From Meconema thalassinum (Eukaryota; Arthropoda; Insecta; Orthoptera; Tettigoniidae): a stretch of DNA of 64,000 nt. The stretch lies in the NCBI GenBank assembly GCA_946902985.2, contig OX336389.2, positions 170,820,704 to 170,884,703 of the forward strand, written 5' to 3'. The translations under genes and the position numbers were made by a program. Of this stretch, positions 19,641 through 31,889 are shown piece by piece (the first letter of the stretch is position 1; each line of letters begins with the position of its first letter). The notes beneath the pieces were generated by a model, which made no database searches, was not told the DNA's origin, and saw nothing but the letters and a program-made list of their open reading frames with translations.

Positions 19641-21642
19641 GCTAAAAAGAATAAAAGAAAAAACCCTCACTCCCACAATCAAATACTGCCCAGTTATTCG
19701 TAGATATAGCTCTAAAGGTATTCGAGCTGATAGGCTATAAACACGCGCAGTGGGTTCAGTTCAGTTCAGTTTGTCTGAAAGAATTAATATAGCCTAACAT
19801 ACAAGCTGTCCCCAGCATGCGTTTCAATGTCAATCAAAAAGAAATGTTGGCGTTGTAATTTTGGTTGTTGAAGTGCTTTTGGATACAAGAATTTGTTTTC
19901 TTCTTCCGTTAATTGCCTCTAAAGTATTATAAAATGGATTTACTAATTTAGAAACATTCGTGGGAGTGTGCACAATAACTCACCAAAGTTTCATCGCAAT
20001 CGGACGAATGGTAAGCTATATGAATGCAGACGGAACTTTGTTGAAACGATTCGCGCACCGTCACCCGTTGGTTGAAACTTCTCGTGCGCTACCTATTGTA
20101 AAATGGATTTACTAAGTCAAAAACCATCACGGGAATGTACACAACAACTCTCCCAAGTTTCATCGCAATCGGATGAATGGTATATCAACGCATAAAGGAC
20201 ACATAGGCAATCACGTAACATTCATCTTTATATACAGAGATTATAACATTGGAATGGCCATACATAGCTCCTGTAGGGTTATATAGAGGATACAATTCCA
20301 CCTCTTCTGAAAAGTCTTCAACCAATCATAATGGTGTATTACAATCAATCAGGCCCTACCCCTTCATCTGACGGCAACAGAGGGAACTTTCATTCGTCGA
20401 TACAACCACGTGTAGCCTATATCGCGTCTCTTCATTACATCAATGCTAAGCTTAGTCTTGACGTCACCGCTTTAAACGTGAATATGAAAAGTAAGCACTT
20501 CCTTCAAGGAATGATTGCGAATTTGGGAGAATGACCATTTACCTTCTAATGACATCTGCAGACTCTTCCTCATAATCATAATTCCAGGAATTCCCTTTCT
20601 CTTCATGACGTTATGTTGTTAGCGAACTTAACGAAATTACACAAGCTCTCTTCACAAATTATTTTCCTCAAAACTTTGTACTGTATGGAGCTCAGGAAAA
20701 TGCTAAGCAGAGGAATATAGCTGGCGCCCGCCCTCCAATGTGACTGAACCGAGAGACAGCTATTACACAGGTCTCCAAAATACAATTTTTGGAGACCTAT
20801 TTTTGGATTCAATTACTGATTTTGTATATTGAAAGTGTATGAATTACGGAAATGTCTTCTATGATCCTGTATCACATCACGTTTTTTAAAAACTACATAT
20901 TAAAGAAATCATCACAAGATGCGTGAACGTGAAAATCTGCATTGCATTGTTTCTTTATAGCAGACATAGTTTAGTACATGAAAATAATAAACACATTAAC
21001 TTAAGACGTATTGTAACAAATACATATCAAAGAAAAAACAGTTTGTGTTCACTTGTATGATTAAGTCAATGGAACCGTCGCCGCTTGGGTGCAAAGCTTC
21101 TCATACTGCTTTTTCTCTTGTTCACTCCAGTAGGATAATCAAGTTTTATCAACCAACAGTCGAGATATTGTGAAATTTTGCAATATCTTGTTAATCAAAA
21201 TTACTGCAATTCTAGAAAATTGATATGTGATAGGACAAAAGCAATGGCAATTCTGAATTCAGATGAACAATGTACATTTAAAATAAGAGTCGAAACCAAG
21301 AAAGGAAAAATCGTGTAGACCTGTGTTATCTGCCTTCCCAATGACATTGCACCGTAACTTCCTACTCGTCCTACACAGCGTGCTATGGACCGGTGTACAG
21401 AGCATCCACGATTAAAAATGACTTATGCATAGCTAACTTCCGATCCGCGAGTCCCCATTGGATTTTCATTGGCAATGGATCGTCCCTCATTATTTTGTTT
21501 CTTATTTAGGATAATGTTTTTTTCTTAGATGTTCAACTCTTAAAATATGAAATAGAGGGTAAACCTTTCTTGAATACTCCGAAGACAAGTGCCTCCTAGA
21601 ATAGTTAGTGAAACTTCGCAACAGAAAAGACCCTAAAAATTT
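19641..21642. other. AT-rich unassigned region with a short direct repeat and a hairpin
   Basis: At 19925-20185 a segment of about 90 bp occurs twice ('taaaatggatttacta' and 'tttcatcgcaatcgga'), ending near 'tttatatacagagatta', which resembles the 3' end of a non-LTR element but is not assignable. A perfect 12-bp stem (AGGTCTCCAAAA at 20769-20780 and its complement at 20787-20798) encloses a 6-nt loop. No gene is supported. Confidence 0.4.
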
Positions 21643-21868
21643 CCGTTGTTTCTCACTTCTACTCCATGCAAATGCCGGGATGGGTCCTAACTTAAAGCCA
21701 CGGCCGCCTTCTTCCCAATCCTCACCTGAATTACAAGTACAAATACTACTACAGGAACCGCAATATCACAGGTTATCACACCAATTCTATGCACGTATTT
21801 ACATACACCCAAGTACACGGTACTAAATGACCACGATGCACAAGCCCTCAAACGAAACAACTACAACC
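21643..21868 (+). repeat. SINE1 tail fragment
   Basis: Contains 'tctcacttctactccatgca', 'gccacggccgccttcttccc' and 'caggttatcacaccaattct', the body and tail of SINE1 without the tRNA head. Confidence 0.7.
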
Positions 21869-21999
21869 AAGGAGACCCATCCAATGAGAGGCGCACACAT
21901 GACAGGCGAGTTGCCCAGCCACCCACGTAGTGAAACAAGATAAGCTGCTGCGTGTTGGATTATGCAACTGCACAAGTGCATTCATTATTGTGATATTAC

Positions 22000-22213
22000 C
22001 AACAGCGGTGGCTACGGTTGCTAGGTCGTGGGGCCATGCTCTCTGCTGACTCGATAGGCGCGTGGGTTCGAGCCGGCCGTCCTTGAAATGGTTTTCCGTA
22101 GTTTTTCCAATTTCAACATCAGGCAAATGTTGGGACGGTACCTTCTCACAGGCCACGGCCGCTTCCTTCCACATCCTTGCCCAGTTTCATCTTCATTCAT
22201 TCCATCTCTCATC
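22000..22213 (+). repeat. SINE4 copy, 3' truncated
   Basis: The head 'caacagcggtggctacggtt' through 'catctctcatcc'. The last 150 bp found in the other copies are missing. Confidence 0.8.
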
Positions 22214-22887
22214 CCGGCGCGCATGTTGCCCTTGGGAGTCGACTAGAAAGACCTGCACTCGTCCTCTCAGGAGGCCACAACACCAAAAAAAATGTGCTAT
22301 TATTTTTCGAGCTCCAGTGAATCACCCGTTTGGGCCTGTGTTAACAAACCATTAAAATTACGATACATATAATCAGTGGCATACGCGGGATTTCTTTCTG
22401 GTGGTGGGGTAGTGGGGGGTCATTATTAAAATGATATTTCGATTATTATTCATGAAAAGGAATAATTAAATAAAAATATGGAAAACAATAACTAAATATT
22501 GAGGCTGAAACGCTGCCGTGGTATCAATATGTCCATAAGTGACTGCTTATAATATTGATATTGGGTTGGACAATAATCAAGTTTTGGTTTCCATGTTCTT
22601 ACTGCCATTAAGCTACTATTGACTCTCCAAATCTGCCTATGTTGATGGCTTTATCTGCATCAACTCCTTATGTACCGAATTACCTTTAACGAAACAGGCA
22701 AACAGTGACAGATATGCACATTCAAAGCAGTCTAAAGCGACGTGAAGTACAAGTAACTGATTGCACACTTTAACAGCGAATCTGATCCATGGCTAGCGCC
22801 AACTCTGAAGGAGGAGTCTCACTGCTAGTGGTACGTAGGTTGTACGGCGTTTATCAAGTGAAGAACGTGATCACATTTAACATAGGC
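22214..22887. other. Unassigned spacer
   Basis: A possible hAT-type end CAGTGGCATACGCGGG begins at about 22376, but I found no partner end. The rest is AT-rich. Confidence 0.3.
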
Positions 22888-22900
22888 TATATATCGGAGT

Positions 22901-23238
22901 TATTTTTTTACCGTATGGCTTTTAGTGCCGGGAGTGTCCGAGGGCATGTTCGGCTCGCCAGAGTTTGTAGCTTCTTCTATGTGGACTCCCATGGGGTGAG
23001 CTACAAGTACCGTCGCGTGTGGAGTGTTGTCTGGGGAGGAAAGTGTCAATGTAAGGACGAGGAATAGGAAGGTAGCGGCTGTGGCCTATAGTTAGGGACC
23101 AACCCCGGCATTTGCCTGGAAAGAAGATGGGAAACCACAGAAGGCCATCTTCAATGTTGCCGGCGGGGGAATTCGAACCTCCTCGCCTCCCGGATGTGAG
23201 CGACTGCCTGCAGCCACGACCACGGCTAACTCATCCGG
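22901..23238 (-). repeat. SINE5, full copy with 13-bp TSD
   Basis: A complete minus-strand copy flanked by TATATATCGGAGT at 22888-22900 and 23239-23251. The tRNA-like head lies on the right ('gttagccgtggtcgtggctg' read on the minus strand). Confidence 0.92.
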
Positions 23239-23304
23239 TATATATCGGAGTAAAGATACTTCACTGGCGGTAGTGTAAAACATTTACCAGGGAATAGATG
23301 GGAC

Positions 23305-23978
23305 CAGTGGCGACTCCTAATTTTTATTATGTGTAGGACGTAATAAGATAGGCTACTTATTTACCTAAGATAATTTTTATACCTGGGCTAAATTGGGATA
23401 TTAGACTTAGTCTAATGTTAGTTATTCAGTCGCACAGCACTATTACGAACACATTACACAATACAATACAATACGATCGAATACCACTCCAAAGATGTGC
23501 ACACGCTGAAAACAGACTATCCATTTATCTGCGCGAAATCGTAAACAATAAGCCCGTAGTGTTGGTTTAAAATCAACCAATAGCGAGACTTGAGAATGTC
23601 AGTAGACGTCCTCACAGTGCCATTAAACAGACCAAACCTTCCCCTTCCCCTTCAAGGGCTCCCATACATTTCTAAAGCTATAAACACACGCTTTGAGGAT
23701 CCAAAGCTTCCTTCCTCAGCTTTCTACTCCGGGTGGTGAAGGTCGCTCTTCACCCATCTAGGGGTGAAATGTAGAACTATTACAAGTACTGACAGTGACA
23801 GACAGCAAGACAGCTTATCGAGAGAGCGCGCAAGGTAGCCCCAAAGACTATTTTTACTAAACATTATTATTATTATTAGGCCCTATTATTATTATTATTA
23901 TTATTATTATTTTAACAGTTACAGCTGAGAGCTGACTGTAGGATGATCCTCACGTCCTACATGGAGGAATCGCCACTG
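23305..23978. mobile_element. hAT-type MITE, 674 bp, 8-bp TSD
   Basis: The ends read CAGTGGCGACTCCTAATT and, inward from the right, CAGTGGCGATTCCTCCAT. The target duplication GATGGGAC is perfect at 23297-23304 and 23979-23986; 8 bp is the hAT hallmark. No transposase is encoded. Confidence 0.88.
23862..23915. repeat. (ATT)n microsatellite inside the hAT MITE
   Basis: Two ATT runs separated by 'aggccct'. Confidence 0.8.
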
Positions 23979-23986
23979 GATGGGAC

Positions 23987-25248
23987 AATATGAGAATTCA
24001 AGTAAACAAACGGCTTTGGAGGGGTTTGAACCCTAATCCCCTCTGTCGGTACGCCACTAAATATAATGACTTCGTGCGTGCCACTCATAGAGCATAGTGC
24101 CGCCCCTGAACTAGGCAGTTTCAAATTCAGGTGGAAGGCACTTGTCTTCTTGCACTTGCCGCGTGATTGTGACGGTTGTAACCTTGGACGAGAAGTATTG
24201 AAGCTGAACGAATAAAAGGCGCAGGACTGGAGGACGATGACGAAACCCTGACAGTGATGGATGTTCCCCTGACCACAACAAGCACACTGTACTGTGGGTA
24301 GTCCCCACTCCCCGCTCGGCCCTGTCCACCGCCTCACTGACTCACAGCCAGCAGGGACTCCAATTTCACAAACGGGGGTTTCCGCAATTTTTTTGAAGGG
24401 TTGCAGAATACTAGCTTTTGAATTTTGAAGCATTGTAGGTCAAAATAAATGCTTTTAACGTTCGCAAAATTCACCAAAATTTCGAGAGTTAAGCAAGTTC
24501 TATTTGCGAGATTTTAAGTTAAATGTTAAAAGCTATTTCATTACCCAAAATTCAAGTGAATTAACATCAATTTCTTCGGGACAGTGGAAGACATGCTAAA
24601 CGGCGTGATTTCAGCGCCGAACATTATCGCAAAATCGGGAAAATTACATTTCCTCTAAGCGACAGAAGAGCAATCGCGAACGTTCCCGCTAACTTGAAAA
24701 GTTTGATTCTCGCTTTGCGGTGCGAGAAAAGTTCCGGGAATACCCGTAAACTTCAACAGTGAGAACTGTGCGGGAAATACCCGCGAACATCGACAGAGAG
24801 ATTCTCGCTTTAGGACACAATAGTGGTGCTAAAAAATCAACACAAAGTACATCCTAATTCATTAACATGTTTCCCTTTGTATCATATCTTCAATAAACCA
24901 TTGCCGGCATTAACGGCGGCAGTATTAAAGAATCCAAGAAATTCTCAATAGTCCGGCTTAAAGAGGGCTGTTTAGCTTACGCGTGGCGAGAAGGAAAATT
25001 GGTCTTTAATAGTTGGAGATGTCCAGAATACGGTGGTCGAGACTTGGCCAGCATAAAATATGTTTCACTGCGAGACGAACATAGACAGTTAGGAATACGG
25101 GGAAAATCCAAGGAGGGTAAGAGATAACGAGGCCGCACAAGGACATTCCTTCCAGTTCAGTGTGTAGACAGTAGTTGGAAGCAGCTGTATGAAAACAAAC
25201 CATTAGCTAAGTTCATAATCCATTCTAACCTAACCATTTAATGACAAT
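23987..25248. other. Unassigned region with one 158-codon open frame
   Basis: A minus-strand frame at 23957-24433 overlaps the MITE edge and has no domain I recognise. At 24640-24800 a Cys/Arg-neutral segment repeats 'gattctcgcttt' and 'cccgc.aac' at loose spacing. No gene is called. Confidence 0.3.
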
Positions 25249-25266
25249 CACTGATATCACTCAATG

Positions 25267-25633
25267 ACCGACAGTAGTGGCTACGCTGGCTAAAGCTCAG
25301 CATTAGGTCATGGGGCCAAGCTCTCTGCTGACTCGGAAGACGCGTGGGTTCGAGCCCCACCGTCGGCCGTCCTTGAAATGGTTTTCCGTGGTTTCCCATT
25401 TTCAACACCAGGCAAATGCTGGGACGGTACCTTCTGACAGGCCACGGCCGCTTCCTTCCACATCCTTGCCCAGTTTCATTCACCATCATTCATTTCATCT
25501 CTCATTAACTCCTCTCATGAGGTTGGCGTCAGGAAGGGCATCCGGCCGTAAAAATCATCGCCACAAAGACTTCCATCGCATCTCATCCCCGACCCCGTTG
25601 GAAAACGGGAATAATAAGGGGTAGACATACATA
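25267..25633 (+). repeat. SINE4, full copy with 18-bp TSD
   Basis: Flanked by CACTGATATCACTCAATG at 25249-25266 and 25634-25651. This is the best full-length SINE4. Confidence 0.93.
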
Positions 25634-25791
25634 CACTGATATCACTCAATGCAACCAAACTTGAAGGTCAATCACCACTAACAATATCTTAACAAACGAA
25701 AACACATACAACTAACAAATGTTCACAATTTGCCCAAGTAGACCTATATAACAACTGATGTAACTAAATAAGGACATATATTCTAAACAGC

Positions 25792-26126
25792 GGAGCCTCC
25801 GTGGCTTAGGCGGCAGCACGCCGGACTCTCACCGCTGGGTCCGTGGTTCAAATTCCGGTCAGTCTATGTGAGATTTGTGATGGACAAAGCGGAGGCAGAC
25901 AGGTTTTTCTCCGGGTACTCCAGTTTTCCCTGTCAAAAATTTCATTCCAGCAACACTCTCCACTATCATTTCATTTCATCTGTCATTCATTTAATCATTG
26001 CCCCAGGAGAGTGCGACAGGCTTCGGCAGCCGGCACAGTTCATAACCCCGCCGTCGATGGGGCTTGATTCCTTCCATTCCCAGACACGGTCGGGCGACTG
26101 GAAGCAGGCTGTGGATGTTCATTCTC
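25792..26126 (+). repeat. SINE3, full copy with 12-bp TSD
   Basis: Flanked by ATTCTAAACAGC at 25780-25791 and 26127-26138. The head is 'gcctccgtggcttaggcggc' and the B box 'gtggttcaaattccgg'. Confidence 0.93.
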
Positions 26127-26175
26127 ATTCTAAACAGCATACTTGTAGACATAGATTTATTATCCCATGTGTAAA

Positions 26176-26320
26176 GAATCTGATGATGATCGAAACTAGT
26201 GATCCAACTAAATTTATTAACCTCATGTAAATTTATTTCAGGATTAGGAAAACACGCATTAAAATTGGGTACAATCGTGTTGACAGACTGAAAAGCATTA
26301 AATTTCGACCTATAAATACA
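26176..26320 (+). repeat. Single arm of the hammerhead-bearing retroelement, ribozyme dead
   Basis: Contains CTGATGA then TGATCGAAAC, followed by the same downstream sequence as the full copies ('ttatttcaggattagg', 'gggtacaatcgtgttgac'). Stem II is deleted, apparently by slippage between two GATCG copies, and the GUC cleavage triplet is GTG, so it cannot self-cleave. Confidence 0.7.
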
Positions 26321-26395
26321 TATTTTGGCCAATTTATTATTTGTCATAATTAGCTCTTTTTTGTGATATAAAGTCATATTTGGTTGTCTTGGAGC

Positions 26396-26900
26396 ATTTT
26401 ATAATTTCTAATGATCTTGTCGACTTCATCGTTATGCTTTGGTCTACCATTATGCGTTACGGATACGGAGAGGAAATGTACTAAGGTTGCACTTGAGCGT
26501 ATGACGTCATCATGTTGTTCGGTGCATATGCACCGAGTCTGAGTTAACTCCTGGGCTATGGCGTTATGCGATACGGAGACGGAGAGCGTATGACGTCGAC
26601 ATGTTGTGCAGTGCATATGCACCGAGTCTGAGTTTACTCCGGGGCTGTGGCGTTATGCGATACGGAGACGGAGAGCGCGTGACGTCCTGCAGCAGAGTGC
26701 ACCTCCCACTCTCCGTTCCCCGCGCGGGAAGCCTAAGTTAATGGGTGATGGAGTCTGTTGAAAGAGTCCTGGGGCTTCGAGCGAAGCGAGAAACCCTCCT
26801 GCCTTTCTAACATGTGTAGCATTTGTAGCATGCGTCATTTGAAATTATATAAAGTCTAGTCTTTCAGACTGACTGTATCTTTTTTGTTTACAGTTTGACA
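26396..26900. repeat. CRE-rich tandem repeat followed by a TATA-type promoter-like region
   Basis: About 2.4 copies of a unit near 89 bp ('gcgttatgcgatacggagac' at 26561 and 26650, a longer diverged copy from about 26450) each carry TGACGTC, once as the full palindrome TGACGTCA. Downstream, 'attatataaag' near 26845 is followed about 25 bp later by 'ttcagact', a TATA/initiator spacing. The opening segment ('ctaatgatcttgtcgacttc') recurs at 56698-56730. It could be a solo LTR or an element promoter; not resolved. Confidence 0.4.
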
Positions 26901-28159
26901 AGGTACACGTTATAAGGTGGAGTTTCAAACGAGGGATTTCTAAATAGTACAGTAGATATATGTTTCTCTGTATTCCTGGAACAAGCAGATAACAAGTGTA
27001 GAAGACCTGATTACGAAAAGAAGCTTCTGTACAGATGTATATTGAGTAGGATTCCACCCCAGCAGATACATTTACCTCAGAGCAATTAGTAAAGAAAGAA
27101 TGTCCGTGTTATCTCACGCCCAGTTCAGCCTTGACGGGTCTCGTTACAGCCCCCGTCACCTCTCACAACCAGCGTACGATATTTGAACACTGCAGTGAGG
27201 TCCATCATGCGTAAACTGAAGTGCGGTTCCTGATAGGCAGTGTCTTCTAACTTACGCCAGTAGGTAAGTTACAAAAAACATGCTAATACAGTAAAACCTG
27301 TCTACAACGGACGCTTTATTAAACGGAAACTGTGTTACGCGGACAACGGAAAACAAGATATGCATTTAACCCTACTGTCGACCAAAATATTATGTGCACT
27401 CGAGTTTGAAGGTTGTTTGTGAAGTAACCAATAGACCTACATAAAATCCACTAACATCATCATTTTCGTCGTTCTATTTTACGTTAGTTCTTGAAGGTTT
27501 GGAATTTTTAATTTATATTTTCATATATTTTATCGCAGTTGGAACACAAAAAGTGCCCGATTTTAAGCGTGTTTCAACCCTACGTCACATTTAAGAATTA
27601 TTATCTCACAAACCCGTCATTAGATCGAATCCAAATTTTAACACAATATACATTGGAATGTTGTATAACTGGTTTATTAATTTCAAAATTTTGTGTGTCC
27701 AAGAAACAAAGTTGTTATCATTTTTGTAAGGTAACTTTTTCTCGGTGTCGTTGGAAAATGTAGTTCTTGGTCGCGTTGTAATCCTTATACATCAAAAAGG
27801 TATGCTGTATGGCTGTGAAATAAGTAAATTAATTCACTTATTTTATATCGGTTTGTATTTGTACGGGGAAATAAAACATGGTTCACCAGCTAGCCGCTCC
27901 GGGGAATGCTTAACAGTAGAACGGTAGCGCTAATTGCAACGTTGTTATCGGTAGTGCTTCGCATCGGCGACTACGATTCTAGAAACTGATAATAAAAACC
28001 ACTTACGTCAACGTTTATTTTACTCCCTAGGTTAGCAGAATGGAGACTGTTTTTGAATAATGTTGTTTTTTTTTTTTTTTACTAATTTTTTATTTATTTA
28101 TTTGTTTGGAATTTTTGAGCTGGTTTTCAGTTATTTTGATTAGTTGTGATTGTTTTATT
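26901..28159. other. Unassigned AT-rich region with a repeat end
   Basis: At 27295-27370, 'cagtaaaacctgtctacaac' plus 'ttaaacggaaact' matches 60452-60540 and, more weakly, 61976-62060. The family resembles pogo/Tigger-type ends, but no pair of ends was found. The rest shows nothing recognisable. Confidence 0.35.
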
Positions 28160-28346
28160 TTTGGATTTTGGGGAGCGTGATGGCGCAGTAACTTAGCTGC
28201 TCGTCTTTCACCCGGACGGCCGGGGTTCGAATCCAAGAGACAGCGGGGTGGCATTTTCAACTGAAAAATCACGTGGCGTCAGGAAGGACGTTCGGCCTTA
28301 AATCCCCAGCCGGCTCCAGCAACCCCAATTAATTGGGAAAAGCCGA
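28160..28346 (+). repeat. SINE9 (tRNA-derived)
   Basis: The head is 'gatggcgcagtaacttagct', with a strong B box 'ggggttcgaatccaag', then 'tggcgtcaggaaggacgttc'. T-rich DNA lies on both sides. Only one copy was seen in the window. Confidence 0.65.
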
Positions 28347-28866
28347 AGAAAGAAAAAGTTTTATTTTTGGATTTTGACTTTTTTTTACTTTTTGAACTTT
28401 TTTTGACAATTTTAATTGTCTTTTTTTTTTGTATTTTGACTAATTTTGATTTCTTGTGTTGTTTTATATTTTAAGTATTTTTCGTTATTTTTAACTTTTT
28501 TTTACAAATTTTGACTAATTTTGGTTGTTGTTTTTTTTAATTTGACTAATTTGCTTTGTATTTTAGGACTGTCACAACACTGGTGAGGATTGGACAAAAA
28601 GGAGTAGTGGGTGAAGCAGAAGTGTATCCCGTTTCGTCGCGGAGACGACCGCTACCATTCTAGGGTTAAACAGAAAATTTCCAGGTTCCAGAATGCAGTG
28701 TTGAGAAGAATTTCATTCACCCTATAAAAGTCTACCTTGCCTGTTGTAACAATTGATTCTGAAGCTGACAAGGAATGTGCAAATAGGTCTTCCTTCTTTG
28801 TACTCCAACTTACACGTCAAAGTGTACGACTATTTTCCTGTTTCCTTTTGACCTCATGGCGTCGCT
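28347..28866. other. T-rich region and a dispersed repeat shared with the window end
   Basis: The block 28728-28840 ('ttgattctgaagctgacaag', 'ggtcttccttc') matches 63865-63990. Otherwise it is T-rich and unassigned. Confidence 0.4.
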
Positions 28867-28909
28867 GTTACGCCCAGTGCTGTAGTTGGGGAAAATATTT
28901 AGCCGGTAC

Positions 28910-31080
28910 TCACCAAAAATCACTTAAGGAGTTGTGTGGGTCACATTTTCGACACGCTGTTTCTTCATCTGATCCTCTTCCTAATCTGGGCCAAGACTGC
29001 ACATACATTTCTGGATTAATTTTTTCCAATGGCGGCCCAAAACTTCTGAGGAAAATTAATCTTCCAATTCGTTCTACCAACAAACTGTTCCTTTTTTTTT
29101 TTTTTTTTTTTGTGATAATGTCATTCGTAGAACTAAATGCTCTTTCGCATTCTGATGTGGAAATTGGAATTGAATCAATTATTTGTAGTAATTGTTCAAG
29201 GTATTTAGGATTCATGTTCATGTCCACATATTCCCTGAATGCCTGCATGTATTTTCTCTTGTCTTGAAGTCGAAAAACCTCACATATGTTAGAGATGCTC
29301 CTATCTCCACAAGTTATGTCAGTATCTTGTGGCCAATGCTTTGTCGCTACGAGAGCAAGATCTTTCAACAATACTTCAGTCCTCAGCTTCTTTTCGTTTT
29401 CTGTGCTGCTTTGCTTGGTCTGAGAACCTATATGGGATGCATGGCCAGGATTGGCGACAAGTCTGTGTTTGAGATTTTCAGCTAGACTTCGGTAAAACTG
29501 GCCAACTTTAGGGTTGTTGTGTAACTCAATGTCTTTAAAGACCTTGCTTTAGTTGCGTCCTCAGCATGAGAACCTGGAGAAGATGCCATGGACTCCAGTA
29601 CCCGGATACTACGTTTTATAGTCTTGTCAGCTTCGGTAATTGTCATGTCTCTTCTCTTAAGAAACAAAGATAAATCTGAGAGCTCAATTAAAGCATGGTA
29701 TACAACTGCTAAATTTATAACAAATTCAGAAAAATTCAAAGTTTTGCAAAGGCCTGCATATTTACACCTTTCTCTAGAATCCCTGTATTTATCAGCAGCA
29801 GCTCTGTGAAATGTTTTACAAGAGATCTATAGTTATTCCAAGCAGATTTCACAGTTAGCACTTGAGGCAACCCATCTGATTGTAAACATTTTCCCAACTT
29901 TATTTAGTTTTCTCCAAGATCTGCTGCACATTCTCTAAGCTGAGCTTCATTTTTAGGCGACATGCTATAGACAGAATACAGTTTATCAAAGAAAAAATAG
30001 AAAAGAGTAAGACCTCGAACATCATCTCTCGTGTCGTGTACTGCTAGTTCGAGTCTGTGGTTAGCACAGTGCCAAACAATCAAGTGAGGAAACATGTTCT
30101 GTAACGCCACAGCAACTCCATTTCTCTTTCCAAACATTACCGAGGCTCCATCACTTGCAAATCCAACAAAGTTATCTTTGAGGTAAGATTGAGAAAAACC
30201 ATAAGAACTCAGATTCTGCAAAATGGCATCCATGGTTGAACTGGATTTCGTGTCTTTAAGTCCAATAAGATCCCCAAAAAATGATTGAACTGCAGTGTTT
30301 TCTGATATGGCACATCTCAAACATGACACATGACTCATAAAATACTCCAGGTAGTGGACTCGTCTACCATAATACTCATTTTAATATTATTTTTACAAGG
30401 TGATTAGCTATTTTCTTCCTCATTTCTTTGGCTATATGATCCGTAATGTTGGTACAACTGAACTTTGAATGTAAGACTCTTTCCATATCCAAACCATTAG
30501 GTTCCTGGACTTGAATGTCTATTGGAAAATCAGTGAATGGTCTTCCTAGCTTTGCCCCTTTATATGCTGGCCTAAACAGTCTACGTGTAGTATCTCACTG
30601 ATTAACTAACCTTTTATCTACTGTTTATAAAGGTTTGCTCCAAGCACTAGCCTTAGCTTGCTCTGCACGTACATGACTCATAGATTGTTTATGTTCATAT
30701 ACTGTATTTTCTTTCTTCAACTATTTTGCTGCAAATCTTTAGTATTTCTAAAATAAGTAATTTCCCCATCAACCCACTCTTTAGCTGGTTTTAATCCTGA
30801 ACCTTGCTGTGGTCCCAAACCATGCCTGCCAGCTTCAGCAAAATAAGAACAACCAAGTTTTTTGTTCTTTGTTACTAGCCAGCTGTTTTCAGTTTTAAAG
30901 GAATTGTGCTGAGACTCCGACCAGCATTCTGGATAATATTGAATCACTGAACTTACTTGACCAGAAGGAATAACTGAATCACTTCCTACATTCTTAAGTT
31001 CCTCCTCAAAATCTTTGTCCTTTGAGATGATCGATCTTTTCGAAGGGTCTTATTGGTCACAACTAGCACTGTTCTCTTCA
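28910..31080 (-). pseudogene. hAT transposase (KIAA1586-like), main part
   Basis: Minus-strand segments encode a transposase of the hAT group to which vertebrate KIAA1586-like proteins are related. In order: YYPECWSESQ and KLGCSYFAEAG (the N-terminal zinc-binding region, 30717-30947, though the second Cys context is weak); KMSIMVDEST with the first catalytic Asp; GFASDGASVMFGK with the second Asp; WHCANHRLELAV with the CxxH motif; and near the C-terminus STSECERAFSSTN, the dimerisation domain. TAA stops and frame changes break it several times (open pieces 29904-30338, 29482-29739 and 28910-29371). The first 20 codons lie 15 kb away at 46209-46270. Confidence 0.88.
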
Positions 31081-31137
31081 ACGTCAGTAGTGGTTTTTTG
31101 ATGGTTCTAGCACCTCCACCTCCACATTCCTCCACAC

Positions 31138-31148
31138 AAGATGGCGGC
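31138..31148 (+). promoter_or_regulatory. YY1/Pho-like site near the left end
   Basis: AAGATGGCGGC, the consensus of YY1/Pleiohomeotic, lies about 54 bp inside the left end. Its mirror copy is at 46145-46155. A short ATG frame (MGSRDIAPPPSC) reads outward through the site from both ends. Confidence 0.45.
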
Positions 31149-31464
31149 GGTGCGATATCTCTCGAACCCATGGTTGGATTTTAAAAAATGAGGTGTTGTT
31201 GAACTCGGGCTGACACCCCCTTTCCAATGGACAACATATGTCCCCCAAAAAATAAAACCTACCCTACTAGGGGTGAAAATTGTAATTTTTTAGAAAATCT
31301 AGCTTTCCAAGTGCAACATATGAGAGTTTGAATGCCGATATGAATTTAAACGTTGTTCCACATAAAGTGCATGTGTACGGTCGATAGCCACTATGAATTA
31401 ACATGCTTGGTTTTTTTTGTTTTTTACGCATGCCCACTCATGGCTTTTGTAAGAGGGTGGGGGA

Positions 31465-31690
31465 GTGGATCCCTGTGGATGGGTTATTGTTGACAGGTCA
31501 TTGTTGACAGGTCATTGATGACAGGTCCTTGTGGACGAGTCCTTGAGGACAGGTCCTTGTGGACAGGTCCCTGTGGACGAGTCCTTGTGGATGAGTCCCT
31601 TTGGACTGATCCCTTTGGACGGGTCCCTTTGGCCTGGTTCCTACGGACTAGCCCATGAATTTATCCAAATTATGTCAAAGGGCTTAACTA
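31465..31690 (+). repeat. GTCC minisatellite, outer left
   Basis: Degenerate units of about 15 bp (GGTCCTTGTGGACGA, GGTCCCTTTGGAC-like) end at 'catgaatttatccaaattat'. Inverted counterpart at 45600-45830. Confidence 0.8.
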
Positions 31691-31889
31691 ACGGACTAAT
31701 AAGGCTAGGAACTTGTATGAGGCATTGTAGGACTTGGGATGAAGCCCCCTTTTAGAATGTACTTTTGACATTTTGGCAAAGAGCCTAACCACACATTTGT
31801 TAATATCTCGCGAACCTATCATGCTAGTGACTTGTATGATGGGTCCTAGCAATTGGGGGCGATGTTCTACTTTGGGGGTGAAACAATCC

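Noticed and set aside
22376..22420. A possible transposon end CAGTGGCATACGCGGG
   Set aside because: No inverted partner was seen within the following 2 kb.
23957..24433. A 158-codon minus-strand open frame with CCGQGNIHHC
   Set aside because: The cysteine spacing does not match a known finger and the frame runs into the hAT MITE.
30986..31171. MGSRDIAPPP frame as the hAT N-terminus
   Set aside because: Its first part belongs to the foldback arm and is mirrored at 46122; the real hAT start is at 46270.
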